DNA of 64,000 nucleotides from Candidatus Nitrososphaera evergladensis SR1 (lineage in GTDB: Archaea; Thermoproteota; Nitrososphaeria; Nitrososphaerales; Nitrososphaeraceae). Below, one piece after another: positions 8,896-17,454 of the stretch (the stretch's first letter is position 1; each line of letters begins with the position of its first letter). The notes under the pieces are model-generated. The model was given only the letters and a program-made list of their open reading frames with translations, had not been told where the DNA came from and searched no databases. Both the position numbers and the translations under genes were made by a program. Where the stretch lies: positions 1,178,001 through 1,242,000 of the forward strand of contig NZ_CP007174.1 of NCBI RefSeq assembly GCF_000730285.1, read 5' to 3'.

Positions 8896-9372
8896 TCAGG
8901 CTTTTAACAACCTGCCGCTTTTGTCAATCTCGCCTGCGCGTATGCGGGTGGACGATATCGGCTTGCCGTCTTCTGCCTTGATGAGTGGAACTGATATCAC
9001 CTGCGCCGGCGCAAGGCCGTTTTTCCTCCTTATTTCGTTGAGCCTTGCGCCTTTTTCCTGCGTCTCGGCGCTTGCCACCAGCGCGCCAACGTCGCCTGTA
9101 GTGACTGCGGGGCCAAACTCGCTGTCAAGTTTTGCAATCTCGTAGTTGGCATTGTCGCCAAACTCTTTTCTTATCATGTCTTTCAGGTTTGCGATGCGCC
9201 GTGAAAAATCGTGGTTTATCTTTTTCTTGCCCTTTACAAACTCGTCGCTTGTGACCCCGATTATCACCTTGTCGCCGACCTCAAACGCCTTGGACAAGAG
9301 CGCGATGTGCCCTGCGTGGATCTCGTCAAATGTCCCGCCCGTTGCAACCACGCGGAATCTTTTCAACGCCAA
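8896..9372 (-). CDS. coaD: Phosphopantetheine adenylyltransferase, archaeal type
   Basis: Nucleotidyltransferase that converts 4'-phosphopantetheine and ATP to dephospho-CoA in coenzyme A synthesis. Residues 8-25 carry the GGTFDEIHAGHIALL signature with the catalytic HxGH-type motif; DFSRRIANL and the C-terminal ISSTRIRAGEID (the SSTxxR ATP-site motif) are also present. At 158 aa it fits the archaeal/eukaryotic PPAT family. The start is TTG 9372: a TATTTATTTATA box at 9387-9398 lies about 20-25 nt upstream, and the nearby ATG is out of frame. Confidence 0.93.
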   Translation of the reverse strand: MALKRFRVVATGGTFDEIHAGHIALLSKAFEVGDKVIIGVTSDEFVKGKKKINHDFSRRIANLKDMIRKEFGDNANYEIAKLDSEFGPAVTTGDVGALVASAETQEKGARLNEIRRKNGLAPAQVISVPLIKAEDGKPISSTRIRAGEIDKSGRLLKA

Positions 9373-9415
9373 GCGTATGCATTACTATAAATAAATATTA
9401 ACGCGCGCCGTCAGG

Positions 9416-10066
9416 CTACTGGCCTTTCTGGAATATCTTTATCGCCTGCGGAGGGCACACGTTCTCGCAGGCAAGGCAGAATATGCAGTCTTTTTCTCGT
9501 GCCATGAACGCCTTTTTCTCTGACGCCGGGTGGCCTGGAGTCTCTAGCCACTCGTACACGTTTACTGGGCAGGCCTCGATGCAGGCGCCGTCAGCTACGC
9601 ATATGTCAAAGTCGACGCAGACGTTTGTGCCCCATATTCCCAGTTGTCCGGGGGCGTCGAGCGGGCCCCAGACGTTGATGCCTTTGAACTGGCCTGCTAC
9701 CTGGCGCTTGCTCTTAAAGCCTGTGTCTATCGGGCCCTCCACCTTGGAGTAGCTTGTGCCCGAGCCTGTAAGTGAAATGGTGGTATCACCACTACCGCCT
9801 GCAGCAGGCGCCGCCGGGGCTGGCATTGCTGGCTGCGGAGCCGCGCTTGGCTTTGGAGCTGCTGCGGCCGCCGGACCTGCAGCTGCCGGCTTGGGCGCTG
9901 CCGGTGCAGCCATTTGCGCCACCCTTGTTTTCTGCCTCTTGACGACGCAGAGTTGATCGTGAACCTCCTTCATGCTCTGGAGGGTGTTGGGGTTAGAGTG
10001 AGTCAAAAGCGTCCCACAGTCTGCGCATACATACTCGGCAACTGTTGTTGTTGCTGCAGTAGACAT
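9416..10066 (-). CDS. Zinc-finger plus 4Fe-4S ferredoxin-like protein with Ala/Pro linker
   Basis: A 216-residue electron carrier. The N-terminus has a possible zinc site (CADCGTLLTH, then VHDQLC, about residues 14-41). An Ala/Pro-rich flexible linker fills about residues 53-90. The C-terminal half resembles the archaeal zinc-containing ferredoxin: DFDICVADGACIEACPVNVYEW holds one cysteine cluster and CIFCLACENVCPP the second. It should donate or accept electrons for ferredoxin-dependent oxidoreductases. A TATTAATTAAAT box at about 10093-10104 precedes it. Neighbours do not reveal a specific partner. Confidence 0.85.
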   Translation of the reverse strand: MSTAATTTVAEYVCADCGTLLTHSNPNTLQSMKEVHDQLCVVKRQKTRVAQMAAPAAPKPAAAGPAAAAAPKPSAAPQPAMPAPAAPAAGGSGDTTISLTGSGTSYSKVEGPIDTGFKSKRQVAGQFKGINVWGPLDAPGQLGIWGTNVCVDFDICVADGACIEACPVNVYEWLETPGHPASEKKAFMAREKDCIFCLACENVCPPQAIKIFQKGQ

Positions 10067-10199
10067 ATGATGATCTAGCTGGGGTGCAACTCATTTATTA
10101 ATTAAATGGTTATTTGCTGGATGGCCGGCTAGATCTGACTGGTTAATACCCAAAGAACGCGACGTGTAACCTTATTGGCTAGAAAAGCAATACAATTCC

Positions 10200-12005
10200 A
10201 TGAAGACTGCAGACATTGTCGCTGAAGCGTTGATGGACTGGGGCGTAGATGTCATCTTTGGGCTGCCGGGCGACGGCATTAACGGTTTCATCGAGGCTTT
10301 GAGGAGGCGGGCCAGCAAGATCCGGTTCGTCCTTGTCCGGCATGAAGAATCTGCCGCTTTCATGGCCTGCGCATACGCAAAATACACGGGCAAGCTAGGC
10401 GCCTGCGTGGCCACTTCTGGCCCGGGGGCGGTGCACCTCCTGACAGGGCTTTACGATGCCAAGGCCGATGGCGCGCCGGTCATCGCAATCACTGGCAGGA
10501 CATACTCTGACATGATGGGGTCAAACTACCAGCAGGACGTCGACCTGCTTGCGCTTTTTTCAGACGTGTCTGTCTACAACAACATGATAAACAGCCCCGA
10601 GCATGCCGAGATGGCAGTCGACATTGCGTGCAGGACCGCACTTGCCAAAAAAGGCGTCAGCCACCTTACCATCCCGATAGACGTGCAGGAAAGGGAGCTG
10701 CGCGGCATGTATTCCCGGCACAAGGTGGCCGGCCACACTTCTGACGCGCTTGTGGCCTATGCGATGCCCGATCCAAAGCTTCTAGAAAAAGCGGCAGAGA
10801 TACTGAACGCCGGCCGCAGGGTCGTCATGCTGGTGGGGCAGGGCGCACTTGACGCCACCGACGAGGTTATAGCCGTGGCAGAAAGGCTGGGCGCACCCAT
10901 AGTCAAGGCGCTCCTTGGCAAAGCGGTTGTTCCTGACGACCACCCGCTCTGCACCGGCGGCATCGGCCTGCTTGGCACCTCTCCATCGTCTGATGCGATG
11001 GCAGAAGCAGACACGCTCCTGATGGTGGGGACCTCGTTTCCGTACATCGACTATTTGCCCAAGCCGGGGCAGGCCCGGGGAGTGCAGATAGACCTATTTG
11101 CAGAGAAAATAGGGCTGCGCTATCCCGTCGAAGTTGGACTGGTCGGGGACTCTAGACTTGCGCTGTCGGCCCTGCTCCCGCTCTTGAAGGAAAAGAGCCA
11201 CGACTTTGCCCGCTCAAAGCAGGCAGCGATGAAAGAGTGGAACAACCTCTTGCGGGAGCGCAGCAGCCGCATAGAGATGCCGATGAAGCCGCAGTTCATC
11301 GCCCGGATAATCTCTGAAGAGCTGCAGGACAACGCCATACTTTCTGTCGACAGCGGGACCAACACAATCTGGGCCGCGCAGTACATCGACCTGAGAAAGG
11401 GGATGAAGTTCTCGCTTTCCGGCACCCTTGCGACTATGGCGTGCGCGCTCCCGTACGCAATAGCCGCGCAGATAGCGTACCCCGAGCGTCAGTCTGTTGC
11501 CTTTGTCGGCGACGGCGGCTTTACGATGCTGATGGGCGAGTTTGCGACAGCGGTGAAATACCAGCTGCCTATCAAGGTGGTGATAATAAAGAACAACTCG
11601 CTTGGCATGATCCGGTGGGAGCAGCTGGCCTTCCTTGGAAACCCGGAATTTGGAGTGGAATTTGCGCCAATAGACTTTGCCAAGTTTGCCGAGGCGTGCG
11701 GGGCCAAGGGATACTCTATATCCGACCCGCGCGACGCAAGGTCCCTCGTTCAGGAAGCAATGTCGCAGGACGGGCCGGCGATAATCGAAGCGCTGGTGGA
11801 CCCGTTTGAGCCCCCGATGCCTCCAAAGGTCGACCTTGACTTTGTCAGCAACATGGCCGAGTCGTTTGCAAGAGGCCAGCCGCACGCCCGGAGGATTGGG
11901 CTGACGATATTCCGCGACCAGGTGCACGAGGCGCTAAGAAAAGTGCACTCGCATAATGACAACAACAATGATGATGGCGGCAGTAGCAACAAAACACAAC
12001 AATAG
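10200..12005 (+). CDS. Thiamine-diphosphate enzyme, pyruvate oxidase/acetolactate synthase-like
   Basis: ThDP-dependent enzyme of 601 aa with the three usual domains. The N-terminal PYR domain has GLPGDGINGF and the catalytic glutamate in VRHEESAAFMA. The central domain around residues 195-330 is the FAD/nucleotide-binding-like region. The C-terminal PP domain carries the ThDP/Mg motif GDGGFTMLMGEFATAVKY ending in IIKNNSLG. Overall it reads most like PoxB-type pyruvate:quinone oxidoreductase rather than an IlvB subunit, and there is no small IlvN neighbour. The C-terminus ends in an Asn/Asp/Ser-rich tail (after about residue 580) encoded by an AAC/GAT microsatellite. Confidence 0.85.
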   Translation: MKTADIVAEALMDWGVDVIFGLPGDGINGFIEALRRRASKIRFVLVRHEESAAFMACAYAKYTGKLGACVATSGPGAVHLLTGLYDAKADGAPVIAITGRTYSDMMGSNYQQDVDLLALFSDVSVYNNMINSPEHAEMAVDIACRTALAKKGVSHLTIPIDVQERELRGMYSRHKVAGHTSDALVAYAMPDPKLLEKAAEILNAGRRVVMLVGQGALDATDEVIAVAERLGAPIVKALLGKAVVPDDHPLCTGGIGLLGTSPSSDAMAEADTLLMVGTSFPYIDYLPKPGQARGVQIDLFAEKIGLRYPVEVGLVGDSRLALSALLPLLKEKSHDFARSKQAAMKEWNNLLRERSSRIEMPMKPQFIARIISEELQDNAILSVDSGTNTIWAAQYIDLRKGMKFSLSGTLATMACALPYAIAAQIAYPERQSVAFVGDGGFTMLMGEFATAVKYQLPIKVVIIKNNSLGMIRWEQLAFLGNPEFGVEFAPIDFAKFAEACGAKGYSISDPRDARSLVQEAMSQDGPAIIEALVDPFEPPMPPKVDLDFVSNMAESFARGQPHARRIGLTIFRDQVHEALRKVHSHNDNNNDDGGSSNKTQQ

Positions 12006-12064
12006 CAGGCTATCTCCGACACGGAGTTAATAGGCTGGTAACGACAATCCGTATACGCGAAAAA

Positions 12065-12811
12065 ATGGCTGAGCGAGTCACTCACGTTGAACCTCACATC
12101 AAGGAAAGCAACTACATACGGGACCTCGTGTTTGGGTTTGGCGACGGGGTAAACACGTCGCTGGGCATAGTGGCCGGCGTGGGAGGTGCCATCATATCTG
12201 CAGACGTGGTCATCCTTGCCGCGCTGATAGGGATGTTCACCGGCGCAAAGGCAATGGCGGTCCAGAATTACCTCGCCGTAAAATCCCAGCGGGAGATACT
12301 AGAGTCAGAGATTAAACGCGAAGAACACGAAATAGAGACCGTGCCTGAACTGGAAAGAGAAGAGGTAGAAGACATTTACCGCGAAAAAGGATTCGAGGGC
12401 GAGGAGCTGAACAGGGTTGTCAGCAAGATAACCTCAAACAAGGACGTCTGGCTCAAGACCATGCTTACAGAAGAGCTTGGGCTCAACCTGGAAATCCTGG
12501 GCAACCCGCTGAAAGGCGCGCTGGTGATGTTTGGCTCTTTTCTGCTGGGCGGGATTCTCCCGATCCTTCCTTACTTTGCGGTCAAGGCCGGCTTGATGTC
12601 CCCGATTGCCGCCATCGTGATAGCCATAGTCATAAGCGTGGCTTCATCGTTCATCGTTGGCGCGCTAAAGGGGCGCATGGCAAAGAAAAGCTGGATAAAA
12701 GGCGGCATAGAGATGGCCGGGCTTGGCACTGGCATCGCGCTTGTCGGCTATGGAATTGGAGCGGAACTGGCAAAGGCAGGAATTGTAAGCGTCCCTCCTG
12801 CGGGGGGATGA
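12065..12811 (+). CDS. VIT1/CCC1-family metal transporter
   Basis: Membrane transporter (248 aa) of the vacuolar iron transporter family, which moves Fe2+ or Mn2+. The first helices include the signature YIRDLVFGFGDGVNTSLGI, followed by ADVVILAALIGMFTGAKAMAV. A charged, helical cytosolic segment (about residues 75-140, EREEVEDIYREKGF) corresponds to the metal-binding domain of the family. Three further hydrophobic segments follow (ALVMFGSFLLGGILPIL, AAIVIAIVISVASSFIVG, AGLGTGIALVGYGIG). It lies 59 nt after the ThDP enzyme and may have its own promoter. Confidence 0.9.
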   Translation: MAERVTHVEPHIKESNYIRDLVFGFGDGVNTSLGIVAGVGGAIISADVVILAALIGMFTGAKAMAVQNYLAVKSQREILESEIKREEHEIETVPELEREEVEDIYREKGFEGEELNRVVSKITSNKDVWLKTMLTEELGLNLEILGNPLKGALVMFGSFLLGGILPILPYFAVKAGLMSPIAAIVIAIVISVASSFIVGALKGRMAKKSWIKGGIEMAGLGTGIALVGYGIGAELAKAGIVSVPPAGG

Positions 12812-12852
12812 TGACGACGGCGGCTGCAACTGCTTAAAGCGCATACGCCATA

Positions 12853-14523
12853 TTAGTAACGCCTTTCTATCTCGTGGAACACAAGTTCTGCCAGCCTGTC
12901 AGGGTCGCCTGCCTGGACTATGTGCAGTCCCACTGCCCTTGCAAGTTTTGCCACCGGACCATCGTTCTCTCCTCCCTGATTGCTGGCCTGCAGCATGCCA
13001 ATCACGAGATCGATGGGCTCGCAGTCAAGGAGCTTTATCTTGGACTCCATGAGCCTTGTGCCCGTGGATTCCGGGTCCGAGTACGCAAGAAACGACACTG
13101 CTATCCTGCCGCCTCCTCCTTCTGCCTTTGTGCTTGGCGAAATGATATCGAACTTGTGGAGCACTCCGGATTTTCCCAGTATCTTGTTTCCAAGCACGAT
13201 CTCGATCCCGTGGTCCTGCATCATCGCCCTGACGGCGCCGGCGCACCTGTTAAGCAATATTGATTGCTGCAGGGTTTCAAGCTCCAGTGTGTATTCGCGC
13301 GAGTCAAGCCAGATGTCTGCGACGATGTTGTGCATGAACGACACCATCCCTGCAAGGTTGGTGCGTATGTTTATGTCCGGCCTCTTGCTGCCCTGCGCCC
13401 TTGCAGCGTTTGAAAAAAGCATTTCCTTGCCGTCGGCTATCATCACCTGCACGTCTGTCTGAAACGCCGATATGCGAAAGTCTATCGTGCCGTGCAGCTT
13501 TCTTACAATGTCTGCCTCTTCAGAGCTTGGCGCAGAAAGGACGCGCACCTTTACTCCCCTGCTTGCAAGCGACTTTAATACTTCAAGCACCGCCGGCGTG
13601 CTAAACGTCGGATGGAGGTTAAAGCCGATGTACAGTTCTGACTTGGCCGAGGTCAAAAGCGCCATCATGTTGCTTGTGTATTCCTTTTCGTCCGTGATTA
13701 TCCTAAACGACTCGGCCGGCTTGCCCGTCTTGAGCGCAGTGGCAATCGCGCCAAGCTCTATTCCAGAGTGGAACTCGTTGGTTGCTATTGACTGCATCGC
13801 CGACGCAAACGACTGCGAGTACGTCCACAGCGCCACTTCCTCTTCTGCCCCGCCTGCGGCCACCGTTATGAGTGCCTCCTCTTCGTCCTTGAGCACCATC
13901 CTCATCTTGGACTCCGCCCTGTGGCGTACCTCTGCAAACCCATCGTGCTTTGCCACTATGTCAAGCGCCTGAAGGTCTGTCACTTCTGTCAAGATTTCCA
14001 CTTTGACGCCCCTTGCTGCTGCAGCCGCAATTGCCTCGTACGCGCCAGAATAGTACATCTTGCCTAGGTCGCGCACCGACGTTATCATCGACATTTTCTT
14101 GCTTGCGTCCTTGGCAAGCCTTGTTACCGCGCGGTGGATCTCCTCGTTTCCCTGCAGGATGTTGAACTTGGCTCCGATCGCCTCTTCGGAAGGGACATAA
14201 AATTTTGTAAACTGCTCCAGTATCGAAGAGTACCTGCCCTCCGCAGCCCTGAGCTCGTCCTTGCGCCTGTCTATGAGCAGTTGCAGCGCCTTTTTTGGCT
14301 CAACGGCGATGAAGCTGACTGGCCTGCTCATGGAGGTCTCGACTATCCCTGCCTGCTTTAGCCTCTCTAGTATCCTGTACGTCGTGGTCCTGTTGATCTT
14401 TAGTGCAGATGAGAGCGAGCTGGCCCTTGCCTTGCCCAGCCTTGCAAGCCTCACGTACGCCTGGGCTTCCATTTCCTCAAGCCCAAACGCTTTCAGGTCT
14501 GCGACAAGAGGGTCTTCAGTCAC
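12853..14523 (-). CDS. TrmB-like transcriptional regulator with C-terminal extension
   Basis: About 556 residues. The N-terminal winged helix (LKAFGLEEMEAQAYVRLARLG, then SSALKINRTTTYRILERLKQAGIV) is the TrmB DNA-binding domain. A short coiled coil follows, then a phospholipase-D-like TrmB effector region (around residues 110-240) and a second repeat of similar type (about 270-400), so the protein is roughly twice the usual TrmB length. The start is taken as GTG 14523: the box TTTATATTAAT (14542-14552) lies about 24 nt upstream. Two 16-bp inverted repeats sit directly upstream of this box and face the divergent matrixin gene, suggesting autoregulation and control of the protease. Confidence 0.85.
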   Translation of the reverse strand: MTEDPLVADLKAFGLEEMEAQAYVRLARLGKARASSLSSALKINRTTTYRILERLKQAGIVETSMSRPVSFIAVEPKKALQLLIDRRKDELRAAEGRYSSILEQFTKFYVPSEEAIGAKFNILQGNEEIHRAVTRLAKDASKKMSMITSVRDLGKMYYSGAYEAIAAAAARGVKVEILTEVTDLQALDIVAKHDGFAEVRHRAESKMRMVLKDEEEALITVAAGGAEEEVALWTYSQSFASAMQSIATNEFHSGIELGAIATALKTGKPAESFRIITDEKEYTSNMMALLTSAKSELYIGFNLHPTFSTPAVLEVLKSLASRGVKVRVLSAPSSEEADIVRKLHGTIDFRISAFQTDVQVMIADGKEMLFSNAARAQGSKRPDINIRTNLAGMVSFMHNIVADIWLDSREYTLELETLQQSILLNRCAGAVRAMMQDHGIEIVLGNKILGKSGVLHKFDIISPSTKAEGGGGRIAVSFLAYSDPESTGTRLMESKIKLLDCEPIDLVIGMLQASNQGGENDGPVAKLARAVGLHIVQAGDPDRLAELVFHEIERRY

Positions 14524-14555
14524 GGCCGTAAATGGCCTTGGATTAATATAAAGTT

Positions 14556-14595
14556 GTTCGTACAAGTGAACAATTGACTGTTCGCAAAACTGAAC
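14556..14595. promoter_or_regulatory. Two tandem 16-bp inverted repeats, likely regulator operators
   Basis: GTTCGTACAAGTGAAC (14556-14571) and GTTCGCAAAACTGAAC (14580-14595) are two near-identical imperfect palindromes, GTTCG-N6-TGAAC, set 24 bp apart. They lie just upstream of the TATA box of the TrmB-like gene and also upstream of the divergent matrixin gene (AATATTAG box near 14606-14612). Position and symmetry fit a dimeric winged-helix regulator, probably the adjacent TrmB-like protein. Confidence 0.6.
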
Positions 14596-14623
14596 ATACT
14601 AGACAATATTAGTTTTCTCTTGC

Positions 14624-15379
14624 TTGACTGTGTTGTTGGCTGTATCATTGTCCTGCGTGCGGCTTTTTGTGGTAATTATCCCACTTTTGGTCATGCTGCC
14701 AGCGGCAGCGGCTGCCGCCGTTGTTACCGTGTCAACACCACCAAAAACCTACGAGAGCGTCGAGTTCCTCGAAGGGGTCGCAGAGCGCACAGCCGTGGAA
14801 GATGGCGGAGGGAGCCATTACACGATAGACACGAGGGCATTCTGGCTGGACAAGCCAAGCCTTGCGGTAGCTGTCGCCTCTTCTGACGGGGCAAGCGACG
14901 CGGCCGTCCAGAGCGTCAAGGATATGATATCCGGCAAAAACATAACAATGTTGTCTGGCCCATACTCGCAGTGGAATGACCTTCTTTCAGTGTTCCAGCA
15001 GGCGGCAGTCCCGCGCTTGTCGCTTGCAGATGAGGACGCAAGCGCAAACATCAAAGTGGTGCTGACAGACGCGGCGCAGCAAGACAACAAGCCGGGCAAG
15101 ACCCGCCTCCTTGCAGACAAGGCCACAGGCGAGATCGTGCAGGCCGAAGTATACGTCTATTCTGCTGACAAGCTCTATGGGCAGGGTATGCTGGAGTACG
15201 TGGTAGCGCACGAGCTTGGCCATGCACTTGGATTGTCGCATTCGACGGATCCTAAAAGCATGATGTATCCTCTGATGGAAGTTGAGGATGGCCACGTGGT
15301 AAACCAGCTTGGATTGTGCGAGATAGAGGGAATCTCTGCGCTCTATCTTGAATCAAGAATTGGAAGCGAAAACTGTTAG
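14624..15379 (+). CDS. Secreted matrixin-type metalloprotease
   Basis: Exported zinc protease of the metzincin clan (about 251 aa). An N-terminal hydrophobic stretch (VRLFVVIIPLLVMLPAAAAA) is a Sec signal peptide. The catalytic motif HELGHALGLSH lies at about residues 197-207, with the Met-turn SMMYPLM following. The prodomain-like middle carries no recognisable cysteine switch. The start codon is uncertain: TTG 14624 or the in-frame GTG 14630. It is divergent from the TrmB-like regulator and opens the cell-surface island. It could process surface proteins encoded downstream; that role is inferred from location only. Confidence 0.85.
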   Translation: MTVLLAVSLSCVRLFVVIIPLLVMLPAAAAAAVVTVSTPPKTYESVEFLEGVAERTAVEDGGGSHYTIDTRAFWLDKPSLAVAVASSDGASDAAVQSVKDMISGKNITMLSGPYSQWNDLLSVFQQAAVPRLSLADEDASANIKVVLTDAAQQDNKPGKTRLLADKATGEIVQAEVYVYSADKLYGQGMLEYVVAHELGHALGLSHSTDPKSMMYPLMEVEDGHVVNQLGLCEIEGISALYLESRIGSENC

Positions 15380-15388
15380 ATTTTGCGT

Positions 15389-16504
15389 CTACCCTGTTGT
15401 TGTGCCAGAGTCGCTACTGCTGCCAGAAGATGAGCTTCCTTCTCCACTACTACTATCGCCTGAGCTTGAGTCGCCTGTCGAACCTGAATCGCCCGAAGAG
15501 CCACTTCCTGCATCGCTAGAACCTGTGTCACTTGAAGAAGAGCCAGGCGAGCTTGTACTGCTCGAATCGCTTGAACCCGAGTCAGAGCCGGCAGTAGAAT
15601 TGTTGTCACTTGAAGAAGGATTGCTACTGTCGCCCGAACTGCCGCTTGCTCCTTCACTTCCAGAGTTTTGTTGCTCACTGCCGGGCTGCGAGGTCTGTTC
15701 GCCAGGATTCTGCTGCTCTCCGCTGCTACTCTGACCGTTTGGTTGTTGTTCTGCCGCCGGCTGCTCACTCTGGTTTTCTTGTTGCGTGCTTGTCTGATTC
15801 TGAACTGGCTGCTGTTGTTGTTCTTGTTGCTCGCCAATGCTTTGCGCCGGCTGCTCAACTGTCGGTTGTTGCTGTTGTTGCGAAGGTGGTATCTCTACTA
15901 CCTGCGGTGCTGTTACGAATACTGTTTCGGCATGGTTGTTGCCTGGGTTGACGTCCTTTGTTATCGAGGAAGCATCCGCCGTGATTATTGCCTGCTGGCC
16001 TATCTGCAAAGTCGTCGCGTCGATGGTTATCCGCGCCTCGCCGCCTGATTCGATTGTGCCAAGATAGCACTCGATTATGCCCCTGGCCTGATCCGTGCAC
16101 TGGGCACCGTCGATATGGTTCACGCGGAACAACGACATCTGGTAATAGGTCGACAGCTTTACCCCTACTGCGCTGTCGGGCCCTGCGTTCCTTGCCACCA
16201 AGCTGATGAGCGTCTGGCCTGGCTGGCCGCCAGAAAGATCTATTGAAAGTGAGGTTTCCGAATTCTTGGTCACTGCTTGGCCTGCTGCCGATGGAGATGC
16301 GCCCTCTTGCTGTTGCTGCGTCTTTATGTCGTCGATCTGCGCCTGCAGCGAGTCCGTCTTTGTCTGGAGCTCTCCAATAGCCTCCCAGATCGCCCTGAAC
16401 GGGTTGGTGGAAGAATCGTCGGCGAAGGCAAACGAGCCCTGTGATATGGTTGCGCCTATGACAAAAGCAAGCACAACAAAAGCTATAGGCTTGTTTACCT
16501 TCAC
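15389..16504 (-). CDS. Exported Gln/Ser/Gly-rich low-complexity protein
   Basis: A 371-residue secreted protein. A signal peptide (residues 1-28, ending FAFA) is followed by a short coiled coil (IGELQTKTDSLQAQIDDIKTQQQ), a beta-rich DUF11-like domain at about residues 80-200 (SLVARNAGPDSAVGVKLSTYY ... ITADASSITKDVNPGNNHA), a Gln/Pro/Asn-rich segment and a Ser/Gly/Asp-rich tail of about 110 residues. No C-terminal membrane anchor is visible. Sequons such as NQT, NQS and NNST could be glycosylated. It starts at GTG 16504, 27.5 nt from the centre of the ATTTAAAT box at 16528-16535, part of the motif shared across this island. Confidence 0.8.
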   Translation of the reverse strand: MKVNKPIAFVVLAFVIGATISQGSFAFADDSSTNPFRAIWEAIGELQTKTDSLQAQIDDIKTQQQQEGASPSAAGQAVTKNSETSLSIDLSGGQPGQTLISLVARNAGPDSAVGVKLSTYYQMSLFRVNHIDGAQCTDQARGIIECYLGTIESGGEARITIDATTLQIGQQAIITADASSITKDVNPGNNHAETVFVTAPQVVEIPPSQQQQQPTVEQPAQSIGEQQEQQQQPVQNQTSTQQENQSEQPAAEQQPNGQSSSGEQQNPGEQTSQPGSEQQNSGSEGASGSSGDSSNPSSSDNNSTAGSDSGSSDSSSTSSPGSSSSDTGSSDAGSGSSGDSGSTGDSSSGDSSSGEGSSSSGSSSDSGTTTG

Positions 16505-16527
16505 GCCTGTACAATAGATTGCTTATT

Positions 16528-16546
16528 ATTTAAATCTATCTTTAAA
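16528..16546 (-). promoter_or_regulatory. Shared surface-island promoter element, copy A
   Basis: Read towards the Gln/Ser-rich gene this is TTTAAA, GATAGA, TTTAAATAAT: two TTTAAA copies (16541-16546 and 16529-16534) with a 12-bp period, the second being the TATA box. Its centre is 27.5 nt from the GTG start at 16504. Confidence 0.7.
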
Positions 16547-16548
16547 TC

Positions 16549-17349
16549 TTAAGATGTCTTTGTCCCTACAAACAGGCAATGAGGCGCGCCGGTTGCCCTG
16601 CACGATGTCTCTGTGACCCGCCAGCTTCCGCCCATCGAGTGTGCGGCTGCGGCTGCCAGCGCGCCTGCCACAAAGTCGTCTACCGGCGCCTTTTCTGTCC
16701 CTCTCATCTCTTCTGCCAGGACAGAGTCGTACCAGGCAACTTCAATCGCGTTTTCATCCATCGCTATTATTTCAAACCTACCCCAGCCTTTTAGCTTCCA
16801 CAGCAGCAGAAACGATTCGATAAAGTCGCTTTCTGTTTTTTTTGCCACGTCGTCGACCAGCTTGTTGACCTCGTTCGCATAGTCTTTGCCCCACTCGTAA
16901 AAGAACGCGTGCACTTCAGTGCCGATCACTGACTTTGTGTATTTGTACAGGTTTGACAGCATGCTGGTCGGCATGACCATGACTCGCTTGCCGTCTGCTT
17001 CAAAAAGCCTGTTGTTCTCTTCAAGGAGCGACACCGCATAGTCCTTGAACGTGGCTTCCTCGTCCGCTTCGCCTATCTTGTCTGCAAGTATGCCTGCCCT
17101 GTCTGACTGGCTTACAAGCTTCCACAGCTTGGCCACTCCGACCTTGCGGCTGGTTATGATGCCATCGACCTTGAGCATGGACAGGTACTTTGACATGGCG
17201 CCCTGCGTAATGCCTACAAGCTCGGCAATCCTGGCCCCTGTTAGCCCTTCTGGGTGGCCGTCAAGGACCTTGGCTACCTCTTCCTTGATGAAACCGTAAT
17301 CCTGCCATCTCCGCCTGGACTGGGCGTTCTCTGCGTCTGGACTCTGCAC
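16549..17349 (-). CDS. HTH transcriptional regulator with V4R-type sensor domain
   Basis: A 266-residue regulator. Residues 15-80 form a winged helix (EEVAKVLDGHPEGLTGARIAELV, then ITQGAMSKYLSMLKVDGII). The C-terminal 150 residues resemble a V4R ligand-binding domain: helical FFYEWGKDYANEVNKLV, then a beta region ending WRVTETSCRATGAPHCLFVG, with the paired cysteines typical of V4R. It is the only regulator inside the block of genes carrying the shared promoter repeat, and its own promoter has the element in reversed orientation between TATA and start. That makes it the best local candidate for controlling the island; the ligand is unknown. The start is GTG 17349. Confidence 0.82.
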   Translation of the reverse strand: MQSPDAENAQSRRRWQDYGFIKEEVAKVLDGHPEGLTGARIAELVGITQGAMSKYLSMLKVDGIITSRKVGVAKLWKLVSQSDRAGILADKIGEADEEATFKDYAVSLLEENNRLFEADGKRVMVMPTSMLSNLYKYTKSVIGTEVHAFFYEWGKDYANEVNKLVDDVAKKTESDFIESFLLLWKLKGWGRFEIIAMDENAIEVAWYDSVLAEEMRGTEKAPVDDFVAGALAAAAAHSMGGSWRVTETSCRATGAPHCLFVGTKTS

Positions 17350-17358
17350 AGCTGTCGT

Positions 17359-17377
17359 ATTAAATATAGATTTAAAT
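17359..17377 (-). promoter_or_regulatory. Shared surface-island promoter element, copy B (regulator promoter, inverted)
   Basis: Forward strand reads ATTAAA, TATAGA, TTTAAAT with the same 12-bp period as the other copies, but pointing away from the regulator gene. The ATTTAAAT box (17370-17377) is 24.5 nt from GTG 17349, so the second half-site lies between TATA and start, a position expected for repression. Confidence 0.6.
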
Positions 17378-17454
17378 CCTTTTTAAGAGTTTGCCTTTAA
17401 ATTTACTCACAAAAGTAGCATTAGTGCCGCCTCAAGCTTGCAAACTGGCATTGT

